A stretch of DNA of 64,000 nucleotides from Oscillospiraceae bacterium (GTDB lineage Bacteria; Bacillota; Clostridia; Oscillospirales; Ruminococcaceae), in contig CABIZB010000003.1 of NCBI GenBank assembly GCA_902363145.1, forward strand, positions 124,001 to 188,000. Reading direction: 5' to 3'. This document shows positions 52,437 through 60,824 of the stretch, in pieces. The notes under the pieces are model-generated. The model was not told the origin of the DNA and did not search any database. It saw nothing but the letters and a program-made list of their open reading frames with translations. The first letter of the stretch is position 1. Every line of letters starts with the position of its first letter. The translations under genes were made by a program, and so were the position numbers.

Positions 52437-53792
52437 TTATCTTAAAATATCCGCTATATCATGGAGCTGCATAAGGTTGGAGACAACAACAACTGCGTCC
52501 CCGGGCTGAATGATATCGTGACCTCTCGGGATTATGACCTTGCGCTCACGGAGAACAGCTGCGATAAGCACGTTATCCTTGAATTTAAGCTCCGCAAGAG
52601 GAACGCCCGCAATAGGCGAGTTTTCCTTGACGATAAACTCCGCCGCCTCTATCTTACCCTTGATGATATTGTAAAGCGTCTCAACGTTGCTGCCGATGGT
52701 GTTTTTCATTGCACGGACATACCGCACTATCATATCGGAGGTGATGTTCTTGGGGTAGATTATGGAATCAAGGTCAAGCTTCTTGATTACCGTGTCAAAG
52801 TCGATACGGTTTATCTTGGTGACGAGCTTTCCCTTGCCTGCGCTCTTTGCAAAAAGCGAAAGCAGGATATTTTCCTCGTCAAGATTGGTAAGAGCCGCAA
52901 ATGCGCCGCAGTTTGCCAGTCCCTCTTCAAGAAGTATCTCCTGATCCACAGCGTCGCCGTTTATTACGGAAACATCGGGCCATGTGGTGCAAAGCTCCTC
53001 GCACTTTTCCGCATTCTTTTCTATTATCTTGATGGCAATGCCAGAGCGCTGGAGGATATCGCAGAGATAATGGGTAATCTCGCCGCCGCCGACTATCATA
53101 ACGTCCTTGACGGAATTTATCTTGTAGTCTATTTTGCGGAAGAACTCATTGGCATTTCTGGGGGAAGCGACTATTGAGATAACGTCCTTTTCCCGGAAAA
53201 CGAAGTCCGCATTTGCGATGAATGCGTCGTCCCCACGCTCGATGGTGCATACGAGTACATCACAGTGGAGCTTTGCAACTATCTCCTTTACGGAGCAGCC
53301 CGCAAGGCGGCTGTTTTCGGGGAGCCTGAATTTAAGCAGCTCCACCCTGCCCTTTGCGAAGGTGTCTATCTTTATGGCGGAGGGGAAGCGCAGAACTCTG
53401 GCTATCTCCTGAGCCGCAGCATATTCGGGGTTGATGACCATTGCAAGTCCAAGCTCTTCTTTAAGATAAGGCGCCTCGGTGCTGTATTCGGGGCTTCTTA
53501 CACGGGCTATGGTCTGGCAGTTACCTGCTTTTTTGGCGATAAGGCAGCACAGCAGATTCAGCTCATCTGACGCAGTTACCGCAATGAGCAGGTCTGCATG
53601 CTTGATGCCTGCCTCCTGCTGGGTCATATGGGTAGCGCCGTTTCCCACAACGCCCATTATATCCAGCCTTGCGGAGACTGAGTTCACCTTTTTGGGGTTA
53701 AGGTCAATGACCGTGATGTTGTTGCCTTCCTCATTGAGCTGTTCGGCAAGCGCCTGTCCTACCTTTCCGCAGCCCACAATGATAATATTCAT
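52437..53792 (-). CDS. trkA: Potassium uptake regulator TrkA
   Basis: 451 residues. Two TrkA-N Rossmann/RCK domains (IIVGCGKVGQALAEQL at 3-18 and MIVGGGEITHYLCDIL near 233), each followed by a TrkA-C domain, the full-length two-repeat form. Cytoplasmic NAD(H)/nucleotide-binding ring that gates TrkH. It starts 23 bp after the GNAT gene and precedes trkH. Confidence 0.96.
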   Translation of the reverse strand: MNIIIVGCGKVGQALAEQLNEEGNNITVIDLNPKKVNSVSARLDIMGVVGNGATHMTQQEAGIKHADLLIAVTASDELNLLCCLIAKKAGNCQTIARVRSPEYSTEAPYLKEELGLAMVINPEYAAAQEIARVLRFPSAIKIDTFAKGRVELLKFRLPENSRLAGCSVKEIVAKLHCDVLVCTIERGDDAFIANADFVFREKDVISIVASPRNANEFFRKIDYKINSVKDVMIVGGGEITHYLCDILQRSGIAIKIIEKNAEKCEELCTTWPDVSVINGDAVDQEILLEEGLANCGAFAALTNLDEENILLSLFAKSAGKGKLVTKINRIDFDTVIKKLDLDSIIYPKNITSDMIVRYVRAMKNTIGSNVETLYNIIKGKIEAAEFIVKENSPIAGVPLAELKFKDNVLIAAVLRERKVIIPRGHDIIQPGDAVVVVSNLMQLHDIADILR

Positions 53793-53815
53793 ATATACTT
53801 ATGCTTCCTTTCAAG

Positions 53816-54643
53816 TCATGATAATGCTTTTTTGCCGAAAAGCTCCCAAAGCACAGTGCGGCAGCCTATTTTTTCATACCAGTCATACACACCTGTATGA
53901 TGGATAAAGCATTTGCCGAAGCCCTGCTTTTTAAGCTCTTCCGCCGCAAGGGCGACCATTTTAAGTCCTATTCCCTGCCGCCTGAACCGTGGAACAGTGC
54001 CAACACAGCCCACAGCACCTGTCCGATGCACTCCGTCGGAGACAACGGAAGGCTCCCACTCTTCTGTTATGCAGAAAGAGGCTATCTCTCCGCCGCAGAA
54101 GCCGCAGAACACCTTTGAGCCGCCGAAATACTGCACCCAGTCGGGAACAGTCTCCTCCACGGCTTTTTTCAGCGCTTCCGATGTGCCGTCAATATATCCG
54201 AAGGTAACGTTCTCAGCAACGGGCAGATCATGCTCAGATGCGGAAAAATCATCAAGCAGAAGCTCCATTTCAGCACAGCCGTCATCAAAAGCATATCCAC
54301 GCTTTTCAAAAAACGGAAAGCTCCGCTTGTCGAAATTCTCCTTTGAAACGGGCGCTCCGATAAAAAGCCCCGAAGCTCCGCCGAGAATGATTTCATTATG
54401 CTCTTTGCCTATATGCTCTTCCGCCTGAGCCAAAAGCTCCAAACCTATGCCCTGTCGGCGGTACTTTTCCGAAACGCATATCAGCCGCAGGCTGTTGTCC
54501 TTAACCACCGCAAAGCCAACTATATCGCCGTTTTCCTTATGCTCAAAAACAGTGCAGCCGCCGATATCGAGCAGTTGAACAAACATCCCCCTGCTTAATT
54601 GAAGTTCGGGATAGCAATCCCCAAACAGCTCAAAATATCCCAT
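53816..54643 (-). CDS. Protein with two GNAT acetyltransferase domains
   Basis: 275 residues from the ATG at 54643 (AAGGAGC upstream). Two GNAT repeats: the acetyl-CoA loop appears as EKYRRQGIGLELLAQAEEHI (about 78-97) and again as PRFRRQGIGLKMVALAAEEL (about 225-244), each after a beta strand. Fused double-GNAT proteins acetylate small molecules or peptides; the substrate is unknown. It lies in the series MATE, GT8, GNAT, trkA, trkH, all on the minus strand. Confidence 0.88.
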   Translation of the reverse strand: MGYFELFGDCYPELQLSRGMFVQLLDIGGCTVFEHKENGDIVGFAVVKDNSLRLICVSEKYRRQGIGLELLAQAEEHIGKEHNEIILGGASGLFIGAPVSKENFDKRSFPFFEKRGYAFDDGCAEMELLLDDFSASEHDLPVAENVTFGYIDGTSEALKKAVEETVPDWVQYFGGSKVFCGFCGGEIASFCITEEWEPSVVSDGVHRTGAVGCVGTVPRFRRQGIGLKMVALAAEELKKQGFGKCFIHHTGVYDWYEKIGCRTVLWELFGKKALS

Positions 54644-54653
54644 GCAAAGCTCC

Positions 54654-55448
54654 TTATTCAATAGGCGGAATATCCTTGGACGCTTCCTCATAGAACACGC
54701 CAAGCTTGCCGATGTAAGAATCCTTCCACGGCTTGTTCCTGCCGATGTAATGGACTATGGCAGAAATGTTCCGCACATTTTCGGGGGTCATCATATGATA
54801 CATCATAAGCCGCTCGGTCATATTGTATCTGAGCGGTTCAAGGGGATATATCTTATCGGAATAAAGCCCGCTTAGAACGTCCTGATCGGGCAGGATAAGC
54901 AGCTTTTCGTTCTCACTGATGTAGTTATATACCTCTTCCTCGCTCTGGCTGCTGCGGAGAAGATCTAAATTCATAAGCATTACGCCCGAATTTATGTAAG
55001 GGCCTTCATCGTCCATGCCAAGGCGTATTTTGTTTATCATTCGCATGACTTCATTTACGTGGGAAGCCGCAGCATAATAATAGCCGTCCAGCCGGGTCTC
55101 GTAAAGCTCCTTTACGGAACCCAGCACCACGATATCGGGGTCAAGATACAATATCCTGTCAAGGCTTTCGGGGAGATACTTTGCGGCAAATATCCGAAAA
55201 TACATCTCACGGGGATATCTGTCGGTAATGGGGGCGTCCGCAAATTCGTTCTCCCCTGTCTTTATGTCAATGAGCCTGCATTTATCGGCAGGGATACGCT
55301 GACGGACAGCCTCAAAATCCGCCTCGGTAAGAGAAGCGTTCATAACGTAAACATCAAATTCCGTGTCGGGATTTGACTTTATGAGCGATGAAAGCATTAC
55401 GCAGAGCTGGTAAAGATAACCTCGGTTAAGTGTGACCAGAATATTCAT
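54654..55448 (-). CDS. Family 8 glycosyltransferase
   Basis: 264 residues. GT8 (LgtC/glycogenin fold): NILVTLNRGYLYQLCVMLSSL opens the nucleotide-sugar domain, the metal motif is LDPDIVVLG (Asp-x-Asp, about 98-106), followed by YINSGVMLMNL and LPDQDVLSG. It would transfer hexose from UDP-sugar onto a surface glycan or protein; the acceptor is unknown. The start overlaps the MATE stop by 4 bp. Confidence 0.92.
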   Translation of the reverse strand: MNILVTLNRGYLYQLCVMLSSLIKSNPDTEFDVYVMNASLTEADFEAVRQRIPADKCRLIDIKTGENEFADAPITDRYPREMYFRIFAAKYLPESLDRILYLDPDIVVLGSVKELYETRLDGYYYAAASHVNEVMRMINKIRLGMDDEGPYINSGVMLMNLDLLRSSQSEEEVYNYISENEKLLILPDQDVLSGLYSDKIYPLEPLRYNMTERLMMYHMMTPENVRNISAIVHYIGRNKPWKDSYIGKLGVFYEEASKDIPPIE

Positions 55449-56809
55449 ATAACTTCCCCTTTGTTCTGATTTTCCTCTATAAGTTTGTCAAGGCTCCTGA
55501 GTGTCTTTACGGTAAATATAGCCGTAAACGCCGCCGTAAGCACATCTGCGACGGACTGTGTCATCTGAAGTCCCGTAAGTTCGAATACCTGCGGCAGTAT
55601 AAGCACCAGCGGAATGAAGAAAACGCCCTGCCTTGCAATGGCAAGAAAGCTTGCAAGCAGTGTTTTTCCCATGTTCTGGACAATCATATTCGTCATAATG
55701 ATGATGCCCTGCAAAAATCCCGTTACGCACTGGAACCTGAGAAGCGGCGTGCCTGCGCTGATAACGTCGGGGTCATCACGGAAGAATGCCACCAGCTGAG
55801 GTGCAAACACAAACACTATTGCGCCGAACACCATCATGAACAGGGTCGATGCCTTTATGCAGAAAAGATACATACGCTTTATCCTGTCATACCGCTTTGC
55901 ACCGTTGTTGAAGCCGCACACGGGCTGGAAGCCCTGACCAAAGCCTATGACCACGGAAGCGCCTATCATAACTATCTTGTTAACAACCGACACCGCCGCA
56001 ATAACAGCCTCGCCGAAATTTCCCGCTGCGTGGTTCAGGCAGATAAAGGACACGCTCATGATGGACTGCCTGAAAAGCGAGGGCGTGCCGAAGCGGAATA
56101 TTGCCGAAACTATTACGCCGTTCAATACAAAATCCGGCTTGCGGAAAGGGATACGTCCGCTCATTACAAGCAGCACTATAAAGGAGATGATCTGGCTTGA
56201 AACAGTCGCCAGAGCCGCTCCACGGACTTTCATGCCCAAAATGAAGATAAAAACGGGGTCAAGGATAACATTCAGCACCGCTCCGCTTGCCATGCCTATC
56301 ATGCCATAGAAAGCGTTGCCCTGAAATCTCAGCTGGTTGTTCATTGTAAATGATGCCATTACAAAGGGAATACCGATAAGCAGCACCGATACGTATTCCA
56401 CCGTGCTTTCCATAAGCAAGGGCGTTGCTCCCAGAAGCTGCGACAGCGGGCGGATATTCATATAGCCCAGCAGCGAAAGTATAACGCCCATCATAAGGGA
56501 CAGCACCGCCGCCGTGTCAGCCATCTGTGCGGAAGCCTTTACGTCGCCCTCGCCCAGCTTTCGTGCCATATAGTTTCCCGAACCGTGGCCGAAGAAAAAG
56601 CCTATTGCCTGTATAACGTTCATCAGCGGCAGAGCCAGTCCCACGGCAGCCGTGGAAACGGTGTCAAGCCTGCCCACAAAATAAGTGTCAGCCATGTTGT
56701 AAAGCGCCGTGATAAGCATGGTTATTATCGTAGGCACTGCCATTTTGCAGACAAGAAGCTCAACGGGAGAGTGGAGCATATCATGTCTTTTCTCTTCGGG
56801 GGTCATCAT
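55445..56809 (-). CDS. MATE family efflux transporter, second copy
   Basis: 454 residues. Twelve hydrophobic helices; AVPTIITMLITALYNMADTYFVG and FGTPSLFRQSIMSVSFICLNHAAG are the MatE repeat openings. NorM/DinF-like subgroup, not close to the copy at 10.8 kb. It overlaps the GT8 gene, so it heads this operon. Start: AAGGATG about 9 nt before the first of two adjacent Met codons. Confidence 0.93.
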   Translation of the reverse strand: MMTPEEKRHDMLHSPVELLVCKMAVPTIITMLITALYNMADTYFVGRLDTVSTAAVGLALPLMNVIQAIGFFFGHGSGNYMARKLGEGDVKASAQMADTAAVLSLMMGVILSLLGYMNIRPLSQLLGATPLLMESTVEYVSVLLIGIPFVMASFTMNNQLRFQGNAFYGMIGMASGAVLNVILDPVFIFILGMKVRGAALATVSSQIISFIVLLVMSGRIPFRKPDFVLNGVIVSAIFRFGTPSLFRQSIMSVSFICLNHAAGNFGEAVIAAVSVVNKIVMIGASVVIGFGQGFQPVCGFNNGAKRYDRIKRMYLFCIKASTLFMMVFGAIVFVFAPQLVAFFRDDPDVISAGTPLLRFQCVTGFLQGIIIMTNMIVQNMGKTLLASFLAIARQGVFFIPLVLILPQVFELTGLQMTQSVADVLTAAFTAIFTVKTLRSLDKLIEENQNKGEVI

Positions 56810-56850
56810 CTGGAAATATCATCCTTACTATTTACTTTATATATAAGTAT

Positions 56851-56878
56851 ATTATACCAAATCGGAAGAAATTGTCAA
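56851..56878 (-). promoter_or_regulatory. Promoter of second MATE operon
   Basis: Minus strand TTGACA, 16 bp, TATAAT. Confidence 0.75.
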
Positions 56879-56949
56879 GCGTGCGGCGGCGTATAACCGC
56901 TGTCAGACCGTTAAGATTTACGGCATAAAGCCTGTTTTTCAGAGGTATC

Positions 56950-56978
56950 TTGACATTATTCCCCATATGTGCTATATT
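56950..56978 (+). promoter_or_regulatory. azlC promoter
   Basis: TTGACA, 17 bp, TATATT. Confidence 0.82.
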
Positions 56979-57000
56979 TAAATAGCATTTAAAGCGGCGC

Positions 57001-57037
57001 AAAAAAGTGACACCACATCTGTAGGTGTCTTTTTTTT
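57001..57037 (+). terminator. Terminator inside the azlC leader
   Basis: AAAAAAGTGACACC / GGTGTCTTTTTTTT: stem of GACACC extended by A-T pairs, loop of 9, U8 tail. It lies about 25 nt after the predicted start site and before azlC, so most transcripts should stop here unless something prevents it. Confidence 0.82.
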
Positions 57038-57062
57038 ACGGCAAGAAAGGATCTTCCCCATT

Positions 57063-57785
57063 ATGCAAGGCGTTAAAGCAAAAGCTGCAAAAGCGGCTTT
57101 CCCCTACACTCTTCCCATACTTACAGGCTTCCTGTTTCTGGGCATCGCCTACGGCGTTTATATGAACAGTCTGGGGTTCTCATTCGTTTATCCGATGATA
57201 ATGAGCGTTACTATATTTGCAGGCTCTATGGAATTTGTGGCAGCGACCATGCTGCTGAGCAAATTTGACCCGCTGGCAGCCTTTGTCACAACGCTTATGG
57301 TAAACGCCCGTCATCTTTTCTACGGCATTTCCATGCTGGAAAAGTACAACGTCAAGGTCTTTCGTAAGATATACCTTATCTACGGAATGTGCGATGAATC
57401 CTTTTCAATAAACTGCTCCGTTGACGCTCCCGAGGGCGTTGACAAGGGCTGGTTCATGTTCTTTGTGACCCTGTTCAATCAGGCATACTGGGTTTTCGGT
57501 GCCACCCTCGGAGGACTGCTGGGAAACCTTATCACCTTTGATACAAAGGGGCTTGATTTCGTTATGACAGCCCTGTTCATAGTCATCTTCACCGACCGCT
57601 TCATGGCACGCCGTGTTCACCTCCCCGCACTGCTGGGACTGGGGCTTACGACGCTGTGTCTGGTGATCTTCGGCAGCGATAACTTCATCATTCCCTCAAT
57701 GATAGCCATTCTGCTCTCCCTGACCATTTTCAGAAAGAAGCTCGACCTGCCAGAGGAAATGCTGAAAAAGCCCGACAGATCATAA
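57063..57785 (+). CDS. azlC: Branched-chain amino acid exporter, large subunit
   Basis: 240 residues; AAAGGATC before the ATG. AzlC/YgaZ family: FPYTLPILTGFLFLGIAYGVYM at the start, AGSMEFVAATMLL, TTLMVNARHLFYGISML and DESFSI are family patches; seven or eight hydrophobic helices. With AzlD it exports branched-chain amino acids. The livKHMGF uptake genes start 0.7 kb downstream on the same strand. Confidence 0.95.
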   Translation: MQGVKAKAAKAAFPYTLPILTGFLFLGIAYGVYMNSLGFSFVYPMIMSVTIFAGSMEFVAATMLLSKFDPLAAFVTTLMVNARHLFYGISMLEKYNVKVFRKIYLIYGMCDESFSINCSVDAPEGVDKGWFMFFVTLFNQAYWVFGATLGGLLGNLITFDTKGLDFVMTALFIVIFTDRFMARRVHLPALLGLGLTTLCLVIFGSDNFIIPSMIAILLSLTIFRKKLDLPEEMLKKPDRS

Positions 57786-57800
57786 AAGGAGGATAAGGAA

Positions 57801-58130
57801 ATGACTATCGCACAGCAGATAATCACAATAGGGGCTGTTACTCTCGGAACCCTTTGCACAAGGTTCCTGCCGTTCATCATCTTTCCTGCGGGAAAGGAAA
57901 CGCCGAACTACATAAAATATCTGGGAAAGGTGCTTCCCTGCGCCGTTACGGGGCTTCTGGCAATATACTGCTACAAGTCCGTTTCGGTCACATCATACCC
58001 TTTCGGACTGCCCGAATTTATCGCAGGAGGACTTACGGCAGGGCTTCACTTCCGGAAGAAAAATATGTTTCTCTCCATTGCGGCGGGAACCATATGCTAC
58101 ATGCTGCTCATAAGATTTGTTTTTGCATAA
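57801..58130 (+). CDS. azlD: Branched-chain amino acid exporter, small subunit
   Basis: 109 residues; AAAGGAGGAT 8 nt before the ATG. Four hydrophobic helices with the AzlD opening GAVTLGTLCTRFLPFIIF and the centre LGKVLPCAVTGLLAIYC. It begins 15 bp after azlC. Confidence 0.94.
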   Translation: MTIAQQIITIGAVTLGTLCTRFLPFIIFPAGKETPNYIKYLGKVLPCAVTGLLAIYCYKSVSVTSYPFGLPEFIAGGLTAGLHFRKKNMFLSIAAGTICYMLLIRFVFA

Positions 58131-58294
58131 TTTAAAGTGCAAATATTCATAATGACTTTGTATCATCATCTCAGGTCATATTCAGTCAGATAAACAGAAA
58201 AAGTATAGCCAAACAGAGTTAACACATCGTTAATTATATGTGTAAACTGACCAATACAACCGTTTATATAGTTTAAAATACCATTTTTTTAACA
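58131..58294. other. Non-coding region between azlD and livK promoter
   Basis: AT-rich; no gene, and no hairpin with a clear U-run after azlD. The livK promoter and leader follow. Confidence 0.5.
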
Positions 58295-58323
58295 TTGACT
58301 TTTAAGGCAAAAAATTGTAAAAT
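58295..58323 (+). promoter_or_regulatory. livK promoter
   Basis: TTGACT, 17 bp, TAAAAT; leader of about 150 nt. Confidence 0.75.
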
Positions 58324-58410
58324 ATAGGTGTAATTAAAGTTGTATATGTAAAATCTGTGCAGTCTGTGATGTATTTTACAGCTCCGATCCATGATTTTGC
58401 GTACAAGATT

Positions 58411-58475
58411 ACCCCGCTGGCATGAACCGTCGTAATGCTATGCGGTAAAAAATCCCACCGACGGAGAAACAAGGG
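58411..58475 (+). promoter_or_regulatory. Structured livK leader with possible pseudoknot
   Basis: Hairpin CCGC-GCAT / ATGC-GCGG (58413-58445); its loop holds CCGTCG (58427-58432), complementary to CGACGG at 58459-58464, making an H-type pseudoknot possible. ACCCC at 58411-58415 can also pair with the GGGGT of the ribosome site (58473-58477). No known riboswitch class was recognised. Confidence 0.45.
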
Positions 58476-58482
58476 GTTTACA

Positions 58483-59709
58483 ATGAAAACTTCAAAGAAA
58501 ATTCTTGCACTTAGTCTTGCTGCCTGCATGACTGTACCTTTCTTTACAGCTTGCGGCGATAATTCCACAAGCGGCGATGCTGCTTCCACCGACGCTGCAG
58601 CAGCTGACAACGGCGCAGCAGCTTCCACAGGCGCTTCCTTCAAGATCGGCGGTATCGGTCCTATCACAGGCGGCGCTGCTGTTTACGGTCAGGCTGTAAA
58701 GAACGCAGCTGAGATGGCTGTTGAGGAGATCAACGCAGCAGGCGGTATCAACGGCTACCAGATAGACTTCAAGTTCGAGGACGATGTTCACGATGCAGAG
58801 AAGTCCGTAAACGCTTACAACACCCTTAAGGACTGGGGCATGCAGATGCTCATGGGTACCGTTACTTCTACTCCCTGCCAGGCAGTAGTTGAGGAGTCCC
58901 ACAACGACAATATGTTCCAGCTCACTCCTTCCGGCTCCGCAATCGAGAGCATCAAGTATGACAACGCATTCAGAGTTTGCTTCTCCGATCCTAACCAGGG
59001 TGTCGGCGCAGCTCAGTACATCGGTCAGAACAACCTTGCTGAAAAGGTAGCAGTTATCTACAACAGCTCCGATGTTTACTCTTCCGGTATTTACGAGAAG
59101 TTCGCTGCAGAAGCTGCAAATCAGCCCTTCGAGGTAGTTGCTGCAGAAGCATTCACCGATGACTCCAAGACTGACTTTACCGTTCAGCTCCAGAAGGCTA
59201 AGGACGCAGGCGCTGACCTTATCTTCCTTCCTATCTACTATCAGGAAGCATCTCTTATCCTCCAGCAGGTAGCTGCTATGGATTATTCTCCCAAGTTCTT
59301 CGGCTGCGACGGTCTTGACGGTATCCTTGCAGTTGAAAACTTCGACCTCAGCCTTGCTAAGGGCGTAATGCTTCTTACTCCTTTCGCAGCTGATGCTCAG
59401 GACGATCTTACTCAGAAGTTCGTAACTTCCTATCAGGAAAAGTACGGAGAGGTTCCCAACCAGTTCGCTGCCGATACATATGATGCAATGTACATCATCA
59501 AGGCTGCTGCCGAAAAGGCAAACGTAACACCCGATATGTCCGTTTCCGATATCTGCGATGCTATGAAGGTTGCTATGACCGAGATCACATATGATGGTCT
59601 TACCGGAACAGGCATGACATGGAGTGCAGACGGCGAGCCCTCCAAGGCTCCTAAGGCTGTTGTAATCGACATTGCTGAGGACGGCACTGGTTCCTACAAG
59701 GCAATGTGA
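58483..59709 (+). CDS. livK: Branched-chain amino acid ABC transporter binding lipoprotein
   Basis: 408 residues from the ATG at 58483 (AAGGGGT 5 nt upstream). Lipoprotein signal peptide: MKTSKKILALSLAACM then lipobox FTAC|G (Cys about residue 23), followed by an Ala/Asp/Ser-rich linker. Periplasmic-binding fold of type I (Leu/Ile/Val family): IGGIGPITGGAAVYGQAVKNA, a region for ligand near LTPSGSAIES, and FAADTYDAMYIIKAA. It catches amino acids for LivHM. Followed by two hairpins that would lower expression of the membrane genes. Confidence 0.95.
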   Translation: MKTSKKILALSLAACMTVPFFTACGDNSTSGDAASTDAAAADNGAAASTGASFKIGGIGPITGGAAVYGQAVKNAAEMAVEEINAAGGINGYQIDFKFEDDVHDAEKSVNAYNTLKDWGMQMLMGTVTSTPCQAVVEESHNDNMFQLTPSGSAIESIKYDNAFRVCFSDPNQGVGAAQYIGQNNLAEKVAVIYNSSDVYSSGIYEKFAAEAANQPFEVVAAEAFTDDSKTDFTVQLQKAKDAGADLIFLPIYYQEASLILQQVAAMDYSPKFFGCDGLDGILAVENFDLSLAKGVMLLTPFAADAQDDLTQKFVTSYQEKYGEVPNQFAADTYDAMYIIKAAAEKANVTPDMSVSDICDAMKVAMTEITYDGLTGTGMTWSADGEPSKAPKAVVIDIAEDGTGSYKAM

Positions 59710-59749
59710 TCTGACTTATAAAGTCTGATAGTTTTATCCGCATAATATT

Positions 59750-59781
59750 ACCGTCGGTGTCGATATTTTGATACCGGCGGT
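59750..59781 (+). terminator. First hairpin after livK
   Basis: ACCG-CGGT / ACCG-CGGT arms with bulges and an eight-base loop, then TTTATG; weak U-run. Confidence 0.45.
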
Positions 59782-59824
59782 TTATGTGGTTATAAGGACT
59801 TGTATTTTCAGCTTTAAAAAACCG

Positions 59825-59871
59825 AAAAGCAGAAGGAAATCCGAATATTTCCTTCCGCTTTTGAGTTTTTT
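59825..59871 (+). terminator. Terminator/attenuator between livK and livH
   Basis: 16-bp stem AAAAGCAGAAGGAAAT / ATTTCCTTCCGCTTTT (one mismatch), loop of 6, then TTTTTT. Probably lets the binding protein be made in excess over the permease. Confidence 0.88.
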
Positions 59872-59930
59872 AAACTTAAGATTCAACGAAAACTCAAAAC
59901 AAAATAAACATTAGAATGGGGATTGAGAAA

Positions 59931-60815
59931 ATGAGCTTTCTGAATTACTTGATCAACGGTCTCAGCCTGGGAAGCGTTTATGCGATCATTGCTCTTGGCT
60001 ACACAATGGTTTACGGTATCGCAAAAATGCTGAACTTCGCTCACGGTGACATTATCATGGTAGGTGCATATGTGGTGTTCCTCTGCATGAAGAACGCAGG
60101 CCTTAGCCCTATTGTCAGCATCATTATCGCAATGATAGCCTGCACGATCCTGGGCGTTGTTATCGAAAAGGTGGCATATAAGCCTCTCAGAAACGTAAGC
60201 TCCTCGCTGGCGGTGCTTATCACAGCCATCGGTGTCAGCTACCTGCTCCAGAACCTTGCACTGCTCATATTCGGCGCAGACGCAAAGTCCTTCACATCGG
60301 TAGTTTCACTCAAGCCCATAAAGCTTTTTGACGGTCAGGTATCTATCACGGGAGAAGCTGTGGTAACTATCATCACCTGTATCGTTATCATGGTTGGTCT
60401 TACCCTCTTTGTCAACAAGACAAAGGCAGGAAAGGCAATGCAGGCAGTTTCCGAGGACAAAGGTGCGGCTCAGCTCATGGGCATCAACGTAAATGCCACA
60501 ATAACCCTTACCTTTGCTATCGGCTCCGCTCTTGCGGCAGTTGCAGGCGCTCTCATGTGCTCCGCATATCCCAACCTTACCCCTTATTCGGGAACAATGC
60601 CCGGTATCAAGGCATTCGTTGCAGCGGTATTCGGCGGAATCGGCTCTATCCCCGGCGCTATGATCGGCGGACTGCTCATCGGCGTTATCGAGATAATCGG
60701 CAAGGCCTACATCTCCTCTCAGATCACTGATGCTATCGTGTTCGCTATCCTCGTTATCGTTCTTCTGGTAAAGCCTACGGGTATCCTCGGCAAGAACATT
60801 CAGGAAAAGGTATAA
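59931..60815 (+). CDS. livH: Branched-chain amino acid ABC permease LivH
   Basis: 294 residues from the ATG at 59931 (GGGGATTGAG upstream); a Met five codons before has no site. Eight hydrophobic helices; NGLSLGSVYAIIALGYTMVYGIAKMLNFAHGD is the LivH opening (positions 9-40) and the cytoplasmic EAA-like loop contains GKAMQAVSEDKGAAQLMGIN. Confidence 0.96.
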   Translation: MSFLNYLINGLSLGSVYAIIALGYTMVYGIAKMLNFAHGDIIMVGAYVVFLCMKNAGLSPIVSIIIAMIACTILGVVIEKVAYKPLRNVSSSLAVLITAIGVSYLLQNLALLIFGADAKSFTSVVSLKPIKLFDGQVSITGEAVVTIITCIVIMVGLTLFVNKTKAGKAMQAVSEDKGAAQLMGINVNATITLTFAIGSALAAVAGALMCSAYPNLTPYSGTMPGIKAFVAAVFGGIGSIPGAMIGGLLIGVIEIIGKAYISSQITDAIVFAILVIVLLVKPTGILGKNIQEKV

Positions 60816-60824
60816 GGAGGGCTG

